A stretch of 64,000 bases of DNA from Pirellula sp. GTDB taxonomy: Bacteria; Planctomycetota; Planctomycetia; Pirellulales; Pirellulaceae. Positions 27,140 to 34,818 of the stretch are shown piece by piece (the stretch's first letter is position 1; every line of letters begins with the position of its first letter). Under the pieces are notes generated by a model. That model was not told where the DNA came from and ran no database searches. It saw only the letters and a list, made by a program, of their open reading frames with translations. The stretch spans positions 1-64,000 of the forward strand of contig JAJTID010000077.1 of assembly GCA_021300155.1 (NCBI GenBank), in the 5' to 3' direction. A program made the translations under genes and the position numbers.

Positions 27140-28279
27140 ATGAGTTTACATCAGTCTACTGTCTTGGGGAGTAATACCGAGGAATCGTTGGCTCCGTGCG
27201 AGTCGTTGATGCCCAGTCAAGAGATGCCCAGTCAAGACAGCGGGGCTGTTGAGATGAACAACGAGACTCGCTGGATTCGAGAAGCACGCCAAGCTATTTC
27301 GAAAGCACCCATCGATTTCTTTCGAGTCAACGCCAGCCGATATTGGATCGATTTTCTTGCATCTTTAATCTTTGCGTACTCGTTCGCCTCTCTGTATCTG
27401 ATGGCTCCACTCGGATCCGCGATTCAATGGATCGCTTTTCCTATCGCCGTATTTTGGCTTTATCGATTGGGTTCCTTGGTGCACGAGGTATGCCACCTTG
27501 GGCAGCATGAGATGCCCCTATTCAAGCTGACATGGAATTTGCTGGTCGGGGTCATTACCTTTACTCCGTCTCCATTCTTTACTCGCCACCACCGCGATCA
27601 TCATAGTCTTCGAGTGTATGGTACACATGAGGACCCCGAGTATGTCGCGAACGTCCTAAAGAGTGGTAGTTTTCGAAGTCTGATTGGCTACTTATTGCTG
27701 ATCATTGCTTTCCCGATCATCGTCTTTCTGAGATTTCTGCTCGTGCCATTGAGTTATCTTCATCCAAAACTGCGTGAGTTCGTTTTGGAGCGAGCAAGCT
27801 CTCTAACCTTGAACTTTCAATATCGGCGGAAATTGAATGACGCCGACAGGCGGTCAATCATGATCATGGAGTGGCTTTGTTTCATACGCGCGCTGGCGAT
27901 TCCTGCAACAGTACTGATTGGCGTTGCACCGATAAGTCGTATTCCACTGATCTATCTTTTGGGATTGGCAACGTTCGCGTTAAACCAATTGCGACAGTTG
28001 GCAGATCATCACTTTGAAGGGGACGGCTCTCGCGTTGACGTCGAGTCCCATATTATGGACTCCTGCAACTTTACGGGAAATGACTTACTGACGAGGCTTT
28101 TCTTCCCGTTTTCGATACGCTATCACGCGTTGCATCATCTCTTTCCGTCGTTGCCCTACCACAATTTGAAGAGTGCACATCGCTACTTAGTCGAAGTGCT
28201 TCCGTCCAACTCGCCATATCGCGAGTTGGATGAACGTAACTGGTGGGGTGTTGCGAAGAAAACGCTATTTGGCGTTTAG
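27140..28279 (+). CDS. Membrane fatty-acid desaturase
   Basis: About 379 residues with four to six hydrophobic segments. The three His boxes are HEVCHLGQHE, HHRDHHS with HED, and HALHH, typical of membrane di-iron desaturases. Boxes 1 and 2 lie after the first two membrane segments (ASLIFAYSFASLYLMAPLG). ATG at 27140 is preferred to GTG at 27083. The N-terminal cytoplasmic part holds a five-residue tandem duplication (MPSQE/MPSQD). It ends two bases before the convergent isomerase gene. Double-bond position and acceptor lipid are unknown. Confidence 0.88.
   Translation: MSLHQSTVLGSNTEESLAPCESLMPSQEMPSQDSGAVEMNNETRWIREARQAISKAPIDFFRVNASRYWIDFLASLIFAYSFASLYLMAPLGSAIQWIAFPIAVFWLYRLGSLVHEVCHLGQHEMPLFKLTWNLLVGVITFTPSPFFTRHHRDHHSLRVYGTHEDPEYVANVLKSGSFRSLIGYLLLIIAFPIIVFLRFLLVPLSYLHPKLREFVLERASSLTLNFQYRRKLNDADRRSIMIMEWLCFIRALAIPATVLIGVAPISRIPLIYLLGLATFALNQLRQLADHHFEGDGSRVDVESHIMDSCNFTGNDLLTRLFFPFSIRYHALHHLFPSLPYHNLKSAHRYLVEVLPSNSPYRELDERNWWGVAKKTLFGV
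27208..27237 (+). repeat. 15-bp tandem duplication inside the desaturase gene
   Basis: GATGCCCAGTCAAGA occurs twice without a gap (27208-27222 and 27223-27237). It adds five residues in frame to the N-terminal cytoplasmic region. Confidence 0.85.
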
Positions 28280-28281
28280 CA

Positions 28282-29169
28282 CTAGCTCATGCATTTCTCA
28301 AGCAACTTCTTGGTTGCCATGATGCCTTCATCCGGGCTCAATCGGCTACCTTCGTATTCGATTCCCACCCAACCGCTGTATTTCGCATCGAGAACGATCT
28401 TCATCATTTTGCGGAAATCGATTTTAGTTTCGTTTCCTTCCGCATCAAAGTCATAGCTCTTCGCGCTGACAGCTTTCGCTAGAGGCATCAGGTCTGTGAC
28501 TCCCTGATAGCGATCATATTCGTAGAAGTTTCCGAAGTCCGGCAATGTGCCACAATTTGACATCTCTGTCATGCGGATCGTTTCCGATAGCCATTTGCCG
28601 TTCGAGCTTAAACCGCCATGGTTCTCGACGATAACATTGATTCCCATCGGCTTTGCATATTCCGAAAGCCGGCGTAGACCGTCTGCAGCCAGTTTCTTTC
28701 CTTCCTCGAACTCAGCGTTGGTCTGGGCATTGACTCGGATAGAATGGCATCCTAGATACTTCGCTGCCTCGACCCATTTGAAGTGGTTTTCAACGGCCGT
28801 GGTTCGCTTTGCTCCATCTTTGTCACCCAGTGCTCCTTCGCCATCGATCATGATCAACAAGCTCGTGACTCCGGCGTCGGCTGCTCGCTTCTTCATCTCT
28901 GCGAGATAAGCCTCGTCTTTGGCTTTGTCCTTGAAGAACTGGTTGACATACTCAACGGCTTCGATACCAAATTTTTCCTTGGTGTATTTTGCAAAATCCA
29001 GGTTGTCGAGCTTTTTGCCAAAGAGTGGCTTATTCAACGACCATTGGGCAAGAGAAATTCTGAACGGCGGCGTTTTGGTTTCTTGGGACCACAGATTGCT
29101 TGTTTGCGAAGCAAGAGTTGCAGCGGCGGCTGAAGCAATAAATTGACGGCGGGAAGCGGCGAAAACCAT
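28282..29169 (-). CDS. Tat-exported sugar phosphate isomerase/epimerase-like TIM barrel
   Basis: 295 residues. A Tat-like start [19 protein letters not shown] leads into an AP-endonuclease-2/xylose-isomerase-like TIM barrel ([63 protein letters not shown]). Glu and His residues in VENHGG and IEYEG match the metal site of the family. It probably isomerises a free sugar or keto acid, but the compartment of such Tat-tagged members is inferred from the signal alone. It is convergent with the desaturase gene. Confidence 0.86.
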   Translation of the reverse strand: MVFAASRRQFIASAAAATLASQTSNLWSQETKTPPFRISLAQWSLNKPLFGKKLDNLDFAKYTKEKFGIEAVEYVNQFFKDKAKDEAYLAEMKKRAADAGVTSLLIMIDGEGALGDKDGAKRTTAVENHFKWVEAAKYLGCHSIRVNAQTNAEFEEGKKLAADGLRRLSEYAKPMGINVIVENHGGLSSNGKWLSETIRMTEMSNCGTLPDFGNFYEYDRYQGVTDLMPLAKAVSAKSYDFDAEGNETKIDFRKMMKIVLDAKYSGWVGIEYEGSRLSPDEGIMATKKLLEKCMS

Positions 29170-29282
29170 GGTTATACCCAGAGGGGAAAAGTGGCCAGAT
29201 GGGGAAAATCTTGTGCGTTGAGTAGAATTGTATTTGGAAGGCCGTTTGTCAGCAATGTATTGGCCCCTTAAATACTGTCCAA

Positions 29283-29346
29283 GAGGGTAGGTTGTGGTCT
29301 ATAATGCGACAACGATAGCCAGGCGGAAGCCTAGCGTTTGACCCTC
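29283..29346. repeat. Imperfect nested palindrome, 64 bp
   Basis: Outer arms GAGGGT (29283-29288) and ACCCTC (29341-29346) enclose inner arms AACGATAG (29311-29318) and CTAGCGTT (29331-29338), which pair with one mismatch. Sequences of the AACGCTAGGCTTCCGCC type look like a second REP-like family. It overlaps the predicted -10 element. Confidence 0.5.
29300..29305 (+). promoter_or_regulatory. Possible -10 element of the PQQ-propeller gene
   Basis: A perfect TATAAT lies 81 bases upstream of the ATG at 29386. The best -35 candidates at 16-18 bases match only three of six positions. The transcript would begin in the inverted repeat that follows. Confidence 0.35.
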
Positions 29347-29385
29347 CCTGCCAGATTTCTTGTTCTCCCTTTCTAGGTGTTATGC

Positions 29386-31038
29386 ATGCGACAGAGTAAT
29401 TTCCGCCGACTCCTTACCCTCGGCCTTGTCTCTAGTTCGATTACCTCCACATTCTTGGCGGGTGCTGCATCGGCTGAGGAATACAATCCTACGGCGGTAG
29501 CCAAAGCTTTCATTTCGAAGTTGAAGGTCGGCCCGAAAGATTGGCCGCAATGGGGTGGATCTCCAGAACGAAACAATGTTCCTGAAACAGGACCGCTTCC
29601 AACGAAATTCGATGTCGAATCAGGCGAAGGAATCTTGTGGTCGGCTGCGCTAGGATCGGAAACCTACGGGAATCCCGTCGTAGCCAATGGCAAGGTTTAC
29701 ATTGGAACCAACAACGGAGCAGGCTATATCAAAAGATACCCAGCGACCGTCGATCTCGGTGTGCTCCTTTGCTTTGACGAAAAGGACGGAAAACTCCTTT
29801 GGCAACACAGCAGCGAAAAGCTTCCCACGGGACGTGTTCATGATTGGCCAAACCAAGGTATCTGCTGTGCTCCGTTCGTAGACGGAGACAGATTGTGGTA
29901 TGTGACGAGCCGAGGTGAAGTTGTATGCCTCGACGCCGAAGGGTTTAACGATGGAGAAAACGATGGACCTTTCAACAAGGAGCCGAACGATGATAAGAAC
30001 GAAGCGGATGTCGTCTGGAAACTTGACATGATGGCACAACTCAACGTGTCGCAACACAACATGTGCAGCTGTTCTGTTACAGCCGTTGGCAATCTGTTGT
30101 TCGTGAACACTGGCAACGGTGTAGACGATTCCCACCTGTCTATTCCGGAAGAGAAAGCACCTAGCTTTATTTGCGTTAATCGAAGCTCGGGCGAGGTCCT
30201 TTGGACCGATAGCTCACCAGGCCCGAACATTCTCCATGGCCAATGGTCTTCACCAGCCTTTGCAACATTGGGGGGAGTGGATCAAGTGATCTTCGGGGGA
30301 GGCGATGGTTGGCTCTACAGCTTTGATGCAAACGGAGATAGTGGTAAATCGAAATTACTGTGGAAGTTTGATGCCAATCCAAAAGACTCTGTTTATAAGC
30401 TCAATGGTGCAACGCGAAATCACTTGATCGGCACACCGGTTGTGTACGATGGATTGGTCTATGTAGCTGTCGGTGAAGATCCAGAACACGGCGAAGGGGG
30501 GGGCCATCTCTGGGCCATCGATCCAAAGAAGCGAGGCGATGTTAGCCCAACGCTCGTTTACAATAGCAAGGATCCGACGGTCGTCATCCCGCACAAACGC
30601 AAACAAGCGTTGGAGGCAGCGGCAGGTGATTTAGAGAGAGACAATCCTAATTCCGCTGCCGTGTGGCACTATGTCGGTAGCAACCCGAAAGAGTTCGAAA
30701 CAACGATGCACCGCACCTGCGGCACCGTAGCAATTAAGAACAATTTGTTGGTGATTGCAGACTTTAGTGGCTTGGTTCATTGCCTCGACGCGAAAACAGG
30801 TGAAGCACACTGGACCTTTGATATGTTGGCTGCCTCATGGGCGTCTCCGCTCATCGCTGACAACAAAATCTATATTGGAGACGAAGATGGTGACATCACC
30901 ATTTTTGAGTTGTCGAAAGAACAAAAACAGATCGCTGAAATTAATTTAGGCTCAGCACTCTACACCACGCCTATCGCAGCGAATGACAAGATCTTTATCG
31001 CCAATCGAAATAGACTCTTTGCCATTGGAAACAAGTAG
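29386..31038 (+). CDS. Exported PQQ-type beta-propeller protein
   Basis: 550 residues. ATG at 29386 (MRQSNFRRLLTLG) gives a clean signal peptide ending at GAASA, and an in-frame GTG at 29377 would add three residues. PQQ/BamB-like repeats are frequent: GKLLWQHSSEKL, WYVTSRGEVVCLDAEGF, GEVLWTDSSPGP, GWLYSFDANG and GEAHWTFDMLAASWASP. A QHNMCSCS Cys pair and an internal Glu/Asp-rich insert are visible. It may be a PQQ-independent scaffold or a dehydrogenase, and quinoprotein active-site residues were not established. The intrinsic terminator at 31077 ends the unit. Confidence 0.88.
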   Translation: MRQSNFRRLLTLGLVSSSITSTFLAGAASAEEYNPTAVAKAFISKLKVGPKDWPQWGGSPERNNVPETGPLPTKFDVESGEGILWSAALGSETYGNPVVANGKVYIGTNNGAGYIKRYPATVDLGVLLCFDEKDGKLLWQHSSEKLPTGRVHDWPNQGICCAPFVDGDRLWYVTSRGEVVCLDAEGFNDGENDGPFNKEPNDDKNEADVVWKLDMMAQLNVSQHNMCSCSVTAVGNLLFVNTGNGVDDSHLSIPEEKAPSFICVNRSSGEVLWTDSSPGPNILHGQWSSPAFATLGGVDQVIFGGGDGWLYSFDANGDSGKSKLLWKFDANPKDSVYKLNGATRNHLIGTPVVYDGLVYVAVGEDPEHGEGGGHLWAIDPKKRGDVSPTLVYNSKDPTVVIPHKRKQALEAAAGDLERDNPNSAAVWHYVGSNPKEFETTMHRTCGTVAIKNNLLVIADFSGLVHCLDAKTGEAHWTFDMLAASWASPLIADNKIYIGDEDGDITIFELSKEQKQIAEINLGSALYTTPIAANDKIFIANRNRLFAIGNK

Positions 31039-31076
31039 ATCCGTTGTTGAGCGATTGAGTCAATCATTTGATAATT

Positions 31077-31118
31077 AAAGAACGTTGAGTTTGAAAGAGC
31101 TCAGCGTTCTTTTGTTTT
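31077..31118 (+). terminator. Rho-independent terminator after the PQQ-propeller gene
   Basis: AAAGAACGTTGAG (31077-31089) pairs with CTCAGCGTTCTTT (31100-31112) over 13 bp with a single G-T wobble and a 10-nt loop. TGTTTTC follows. It lies 38 bases after the stop. Confidence 0.85.
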
Positions 31119-31228
31119 CAGGCCAATGTGATGCAACAAGAGTAGTTCAATAACAAGAATCTTTTGAGGCGCACTCACCGTTGCTTTCCCTCCCAGTTAT
31201 TTCGATGGAGTGTTCACCAAATCGAGCC

Positions 31229-31483
31229 TCAAACGACCATCGGTTGCATTAATACATGCTCCAAAACATGCTGTAGCTCGCGAACGTTTCCCGGCCAATC
31301 GTATCGTTGCAAATCCTGAACATTAGACAAAGCAAATTGCGGTTGCTTTCGTCGAAGCTGCCTAGCGTAGCGATCGCGGAAGTGCGAGGCGAGCAGGGGC
31401 ATGTCCTCTGTCCGATTGCGATTTGTGGGTGCAATGATACGAACGTCGACGCGATGCGATCTCGTAGAATCGTTTAAAGATCT
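31229..31483 (-). pseudogene. Remnant of a sigma-54-dependent (NtrC-type) activator
   Basis: On the - strand the frame reads RVDVRIIAPTNRNRTEDMPL, then LASHFRDRYARQLRRKQPQF, and later RYDWPGNVRELQHVLEHVL, ending at the stop at 31231-31229. These are the AAA+ sensor I segment and the WPGNVREL sensor II of sigma-54 activators. The 35 or so residues normally lying between TNR and ED (the FRxDLYYRL segment) are missing, and a stop (31486-31484) closes the frame upstream. No Walker A, GAFTGA or HTH is present. It is a truncated, internally deleted fossil gene. Confidence 0.8.
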
Positions 31484-31629
31484 TCAATCAGTTTTGCCTA
31501 CCACAAAGTCCCGCGTGTTCTGAGAGATCTGGTAGAATAAATAATCGCAAAGACTGCGCTCTTTGATGCCCCCAACAGAGCGAGGTCAGACGAATTCCCA
31601 GTCAACCAATATGTCACAGGAATCGCACC
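31484..31629. other. Upstream region of the phosphoesterase gene, nothing recognised
   Basis: No gene or clear promoter is visible between the regulator remnant and the ATG at 31630. Together with 31119-31228 this makes the non-coding remainder of the 31039-31629 gap. Confidence 0.4.
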
Positions 31630-32496
31630 ATGAGTGATAGACGACAATTCCTCACATCCGCATCTCTTTTCGGCCTTACTCTTTCCGTGACGCAGTACTC
31701 GGCAGGGAATCAAACACAGTCCTCGACGAGAATTGCGTTGCTATCAGACACGCACATTCACACCGATCCATCGAATGCCTACCGTGGATTTCGTCCACAC
31801 GCCAATCTTGAACGTGCGGTGAAGCAAGTTGTCGATTTTCGACCTGCAGTTGCTTTTGTTTGCGGAGATGCCGCTCGTGCCGACGGTCAGCTTGGAGACT
31901 ACCAACAGCTCAAAAGATTATTGACTCCCATGATGGACCACATTCCAGTTCATCTAGCTTTGGGCAACCATGATAATCGAGATAACTTCACCAAGGTCTT
32001 TGCGAATCCCACCAACCTCGCGCCGCTTGCGGGCAAGAAGCATGTGTCTGTAGTTGATCTTGGCCTACAGCGTTGGATCGTTCTTGATTCCTTGATGTAT
32101 GTAGATAAAGTCCCAGGATACTTGGGGCAAGAGCAACGCAATTGGTTAGACAAAACACTGTCTGAAGCGACTTCAAAACCAACGGTACTTATGGTGCATC
32201 ACACGTTGGGTGAAAACGATGGCGATTTACTCGATACGGAACGGCTTTTCGCAATCATCGACAAACATCCACAGGTCAAGGCGATACTCTTTGGTCATTC
32301 TCATCAATGGCGAATGGAGAAACGCGGAAAGGTCCACCTAATCAACCTCCCAGCAGTCGCCTACAACTTCGATGACACGCAACCGATTGGATGGTGCGAA
32401 GCGGACCTAACAACGACCGATTTGAATCTCACATTGCGAACTATCGGCGGGAACGAAGCCAACAACGGAAAGCGATTCTCCTTCTCGTTCACATAG
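31630..32496 (+). CDS. Tat-exported metallophosphoesterase
   Basis: 288 residues. The Tat motif DRRQFLTSASLFGLTLS begins at residue 3. The calcineurin-like metal ligands are LLSDTHIHTD, CGDAARADG, LALGNHDNRDNF, VMVHHT and FGHSHQW, close to the CpdA/GpdQ-type cyclic phosphodiesterase group. It should hydrolyse a phosphodiester or phosphomonoester in the periplasm, with the substrate unknown. It converges with the - strand ATPase gene across a 44-base gap that contains a weak hairpin. Confidence 0.88.
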   Translation: MSDRRQFLTSASLFGLTLSVTQYSAGNQTQSSTRIALLSDTHIHTDPSNAYRGFRPHANLERAVKQVVDFRPAVAFVCGDAARADGQLGDYQQLKRLLTPMMDHIPVHLALGNHDNRDNFTKVFANPTNLAPLAGKKHVSVVDLGLQRWIVLDSLMYVDKVPGYLGQEQRNWLDKTLSEATSKPTVLMVHHTLGENDGDLLDTERLFAIIDKHPQVKAILFGHSHQWRMEKRGKVHLINLPAVAYNFDDTQPIGWCEADLTTTDLNLTLRTIGGNEANNGKRFSFSFT

Positions 32497-32498
32497 CC

Positions 32499-32525
32499 GT
32501 CAGAACGATCCCCCTGACTGTTTTA
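32499..32525 (+). terminator. Weak intrinsic terminator candidate
   Basis: GTCAG (32499-32503) and CTGAC (32514-32518) form a 5-bp stem followed by TGTTTTA, just after the phosphoesterase stop. The stem is short, so this is tentative. Confidence 0.3.
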
Positions 32526-32540
32526 CCCGAAATGATCGAG

Positions 32541-33212
32541 CTAATCTACGACGTTGGGGCGTGGGCTCGCGTCGATGCATTCCACTTTTCCGTGGTTCCA
32601 CTGCAATTCAATCACTTTGTCCGCGTACTGTTCGAACAGGTGTCGATCATGGTGACTGATCATCAGAACTTGAAAGCCAAGCGCTCTGCTGGCATCGTGA
32701 ATGATCTTTACCAGCTTTGGTACCAAGTCCGCTCGCAACCAGCAATCTTGTTCATCCAGAAGCAAAAATCGACGATGCGTTTTCTCGTCGAGTGTGGTCA
32801 ACGCGAACATGCGTAAGCAGACACTCACAATGTTGGCGACCGATCCACCTTGGCCAAGCAAAAGATCTTCCTTTTTGCCATTTCGTTCGATCCAAAAATC
32901 AACGCTCGCTGCATTCCTTGCGAAACCCACTTCAGAATGAAAGGAGATCGGCTGTTCCAAGATCTCCTGCAATGCAATGGTTATCTTTTCTTCGACCGTT
33001 TTCAAAAGTTTTGAGAACAATTCTTGATTGAGCGTTTCCAAAGCACTTGAGACTTTTTCAGCCGTGACCAAGTATGTCTTAAGCCGGTCGATCTGCTTTT
33101 GGTTCGAAGCCAATCGATGTTTGACATCTTTGAGTTGATAAGTGAGTTGATCCACCCGTTTTCGAACGGGGCCGATAGCATCCAACTTCAAATCTAAAGG
33201 TACAGGATTCAT
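32541..33212 (-). CDS. Stand-alone C-lobe of an SbcC/SMC-like ATPase
   Basis: 223 residues. Residues 10-75 form a coiled coil (VRKRVDQLTYQLKDVKHRLA onward). The rest looks like the second half of an ABC-type head: a signature-like segment GQGGSVANIVSVCLRMFAL, Walker B FLLLDEQDCWL (with Gln after the Glu instead of Pro) and an H-loop VLMISHHDRHLFEQYAD. There is no Walker A or Q-loop, so alone it should not bind ATP normally. It is eight bases downstream of the HAF-repeat gene. It could pair with a separately encoded N-lobe, or be a decayed gene kept in frame. Confidence 0.7.
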   Translation of the reverse strand: MNPVPLDLKLDAIGPVRKRVDQLTYQLKDVKHRLASNQKQIDRLKTYLVTAEKVSSALETLNQELFSKLLKTVEEKITIALQEILEQPISFHSEVGFARNAASVDFWIERNGKKEDLLLGQGGSVANIVSVCLRMFALTTLDEKTHRRFLLLDEQDCWLRADLVPKLVKIIHDASRALGFQVLMISHHDRHLFEQYADKVIELQWNHGKVECIDASPRPNVVD

Positions 33213-33219
33213 ACGCTAC

Positions 33220-34359
33220 CTACCTTTCGTTCTGTCTCATAATGAACCCCATCAACGGAGCTTCGTCCCCCGCATCTCGAATCAAGTAACCAGCAATGAA
33301 GCCTTCGTCGTTGATGCACAATGCAGAACTATTAACTACGGATTCACCAAGATTCAGAGGCTGGACCTTTCCTTCCTTGAGTATAAATGCGACCGACCCG
33401 CCATCCCCACCGAGTGGATCGTCACTGAAACCGACAACCACTCCTGCATTGTTGATTCCGGTTGCAACGTTGGATACGTCTCCTTCCAACAAGTCAATTT
33501 TTTCGAGCTTCCCATCTGGAGTCACGATGCATGCGCGAGCGATTCCATCCTGAAGAATCGAGCCGACCATAACTCCTTTATCGTTAATGTCTTTTAGTTT
33601 CGGTTGATCATCATGGATGAGACGGCGTTCCCAAATGTTTCCGTTCTGTTGCCAAATCATGAGCGACGAATCGACAATGGATTCGGAATAATGCTTTACT
33701 GCAATGCTGCCGGCAATAAACTTGCCATTCGGGCTAATGACAACCCGGCCAACCTGCAGAAAGGGATTGAGAGGATCTATTGACGGCAGTTCTTGTGCCA
33801 CCCACTGTTTTGCTTGCTCCGTATACTCCCACAAACAAGGTCGCAATCGTGCTGGATTGGCACCGAGGGAATAGCCTGTAATTCGCTTACCATCGGAAGA
33901 AATGTCTTGAGCATGTGCGTTGAAATCGGTTGGAAGCGGACCAAGGTCGAGTATCTTTCCAGTATTGCTATCCCAAACAAAAGCGGTCGTTTTGCCCGGT
34001 TTCGCTTCCGCTCGGCTCGCGTAACCGACGACTAATCCTGTATCGCTCAAGGTTTCAGCTTCCAGATTGGTATATCCATCCAATTTCGGAAAATCGACCG
34101 GTTTCTTCCCCGAAGCCTGAAAGAATGGAGACTGCCTCAAGTACTCTGGCTCTGCGATCTCGCGAATTCCAATTACATCTCGGTTTTGGTTGATACCGGT
34201 CACGTAACAAAGCGTCTTGGAATGACGGAGTACTTCCAGATTGTCGGGCTGTGCAATGCTTTCGGTCTCTTGGACCAGTGCCCAGTAAAGAACAGCGAAA
34301 GCACAACCGAATGTGCGGGTAAGCCAAGTTGAGTTCTTTGAAGCAATGGGAATATGCAT
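33220..34359 (-). CDS. HAF-repeat exported protein
   Basis: 379 residues with an N-terminal signal (FGCAFAVLYWALV, preceded by TRT). The body is a set of repeats of the type GINNAGVVVGFSDDPLGGDG, DISSDGKRITGYSLGANPAR and CINDEGFIAGYLI, the pattern of HAF-family beta-propeller proteins, where each blade starts with N-D/N-G and an aromatic or glycine turn. The function is unknown. It precedes the C-lobe ATPase gene with a seven-base gap, so both are probably co-transcribed, although the products are expected in different compartments. Confidence 0.8.
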   Translation of the reverse strand: MHIPIASKNSTWLTRTFGCAFAVLYWALVQETESIAQPDNLEVLRHSKTLCYVTGINQNRDVIGIREIAEPEYLRQSPFFQASGKKPVDFPKLDGYTNLEAETLSDTGLVVGYASRAEAKPGKTTAFVWDSNTGKILDLGPLPTDFNAHAQDISSDGKRITGYSLGANPARLRPCLWEYTEQAKQWVAQELPSIDPLNPFLQVGRVVISPNGKFIAGSIAVKHYSESIVDSSLMIWQQNGNIWERRLIHDDQPKLKDINDKGVMVGSILQDGIARACIVTPDGKLEKIDLLEGDVSNVATGINNAGVVVGFSDDPLGGDGGSVAFILKEGKVQPLNLGESVVNSSALCINDEGFIAGYLIRDAGDEAPLMGFIMRQNER

Positions 34360-34482
34360 TTATATTAGGACGGTGATCTTTATTGGGCTTCGAAATAAGT
34401 GTTTCACTCTAATAGATATACGACAACAAGTCTATCGTCGCTTTTGCAGTTCCATCATGCCAACGTACTAAGGGAGCTGACA

Positions 34483-34803
34483 TTAGTCCTCCTCTAGTAA
34501 CTCTTTGATCTTGATGACGCAGTCCGCACGATTTGCTGAAGCTGAGACGATCTTCGCGACATTCAGCCCCAACGCAGCAGCGATACGGCAGGCTAGATCC
34601 ACATCGCGCACTCCCTCAAATTGATTGATGAGTTTCTCGGCAAAATAGATCATTTGCGATGGTGACTGGAAGCCGCTTTCGTAGACATCTCTCAACTCGG
34701 TAATCCAATCTGCAGGCACACCGCGCTTTTGGCAATGTGGAATGGACCAAATATCATCGCCTGTGCATTCGGAAAGCCAAAGAAGTAGTTTGTGTCTGTT
34801 CAA
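34483..34803 (-). CDS. Small alpha-helical protein, TTG start
   Basis: 106 residues, mainly helical, not recognised. The reading frame opens after a TAG at 34813-34815. No upstream ATG exists, and TTG at 34803 has AGGGA at about seven bases, so this start is the most likely. It begins 15 bases after the ABC1 kinase stop and is probably translated as part of that operon. It holds a conserved-looking CTGDDIWSIPHCQKRGVPADW with two Cys. It may be an orphan lineage-specific gene. Confidence 0.6.
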   Translation of the reverse strand: MNRHKLLLWLSECTGDDIWSIPHCQKRGVPADWITELRDVYESGFQSPSQMIYFAEKLINQFEGVRDVDLACRIAAALGLNVAKIVSASANRADCVIKIKELLEED

Positions 34804-34818
34804 ACGCAGTCCCTACTC

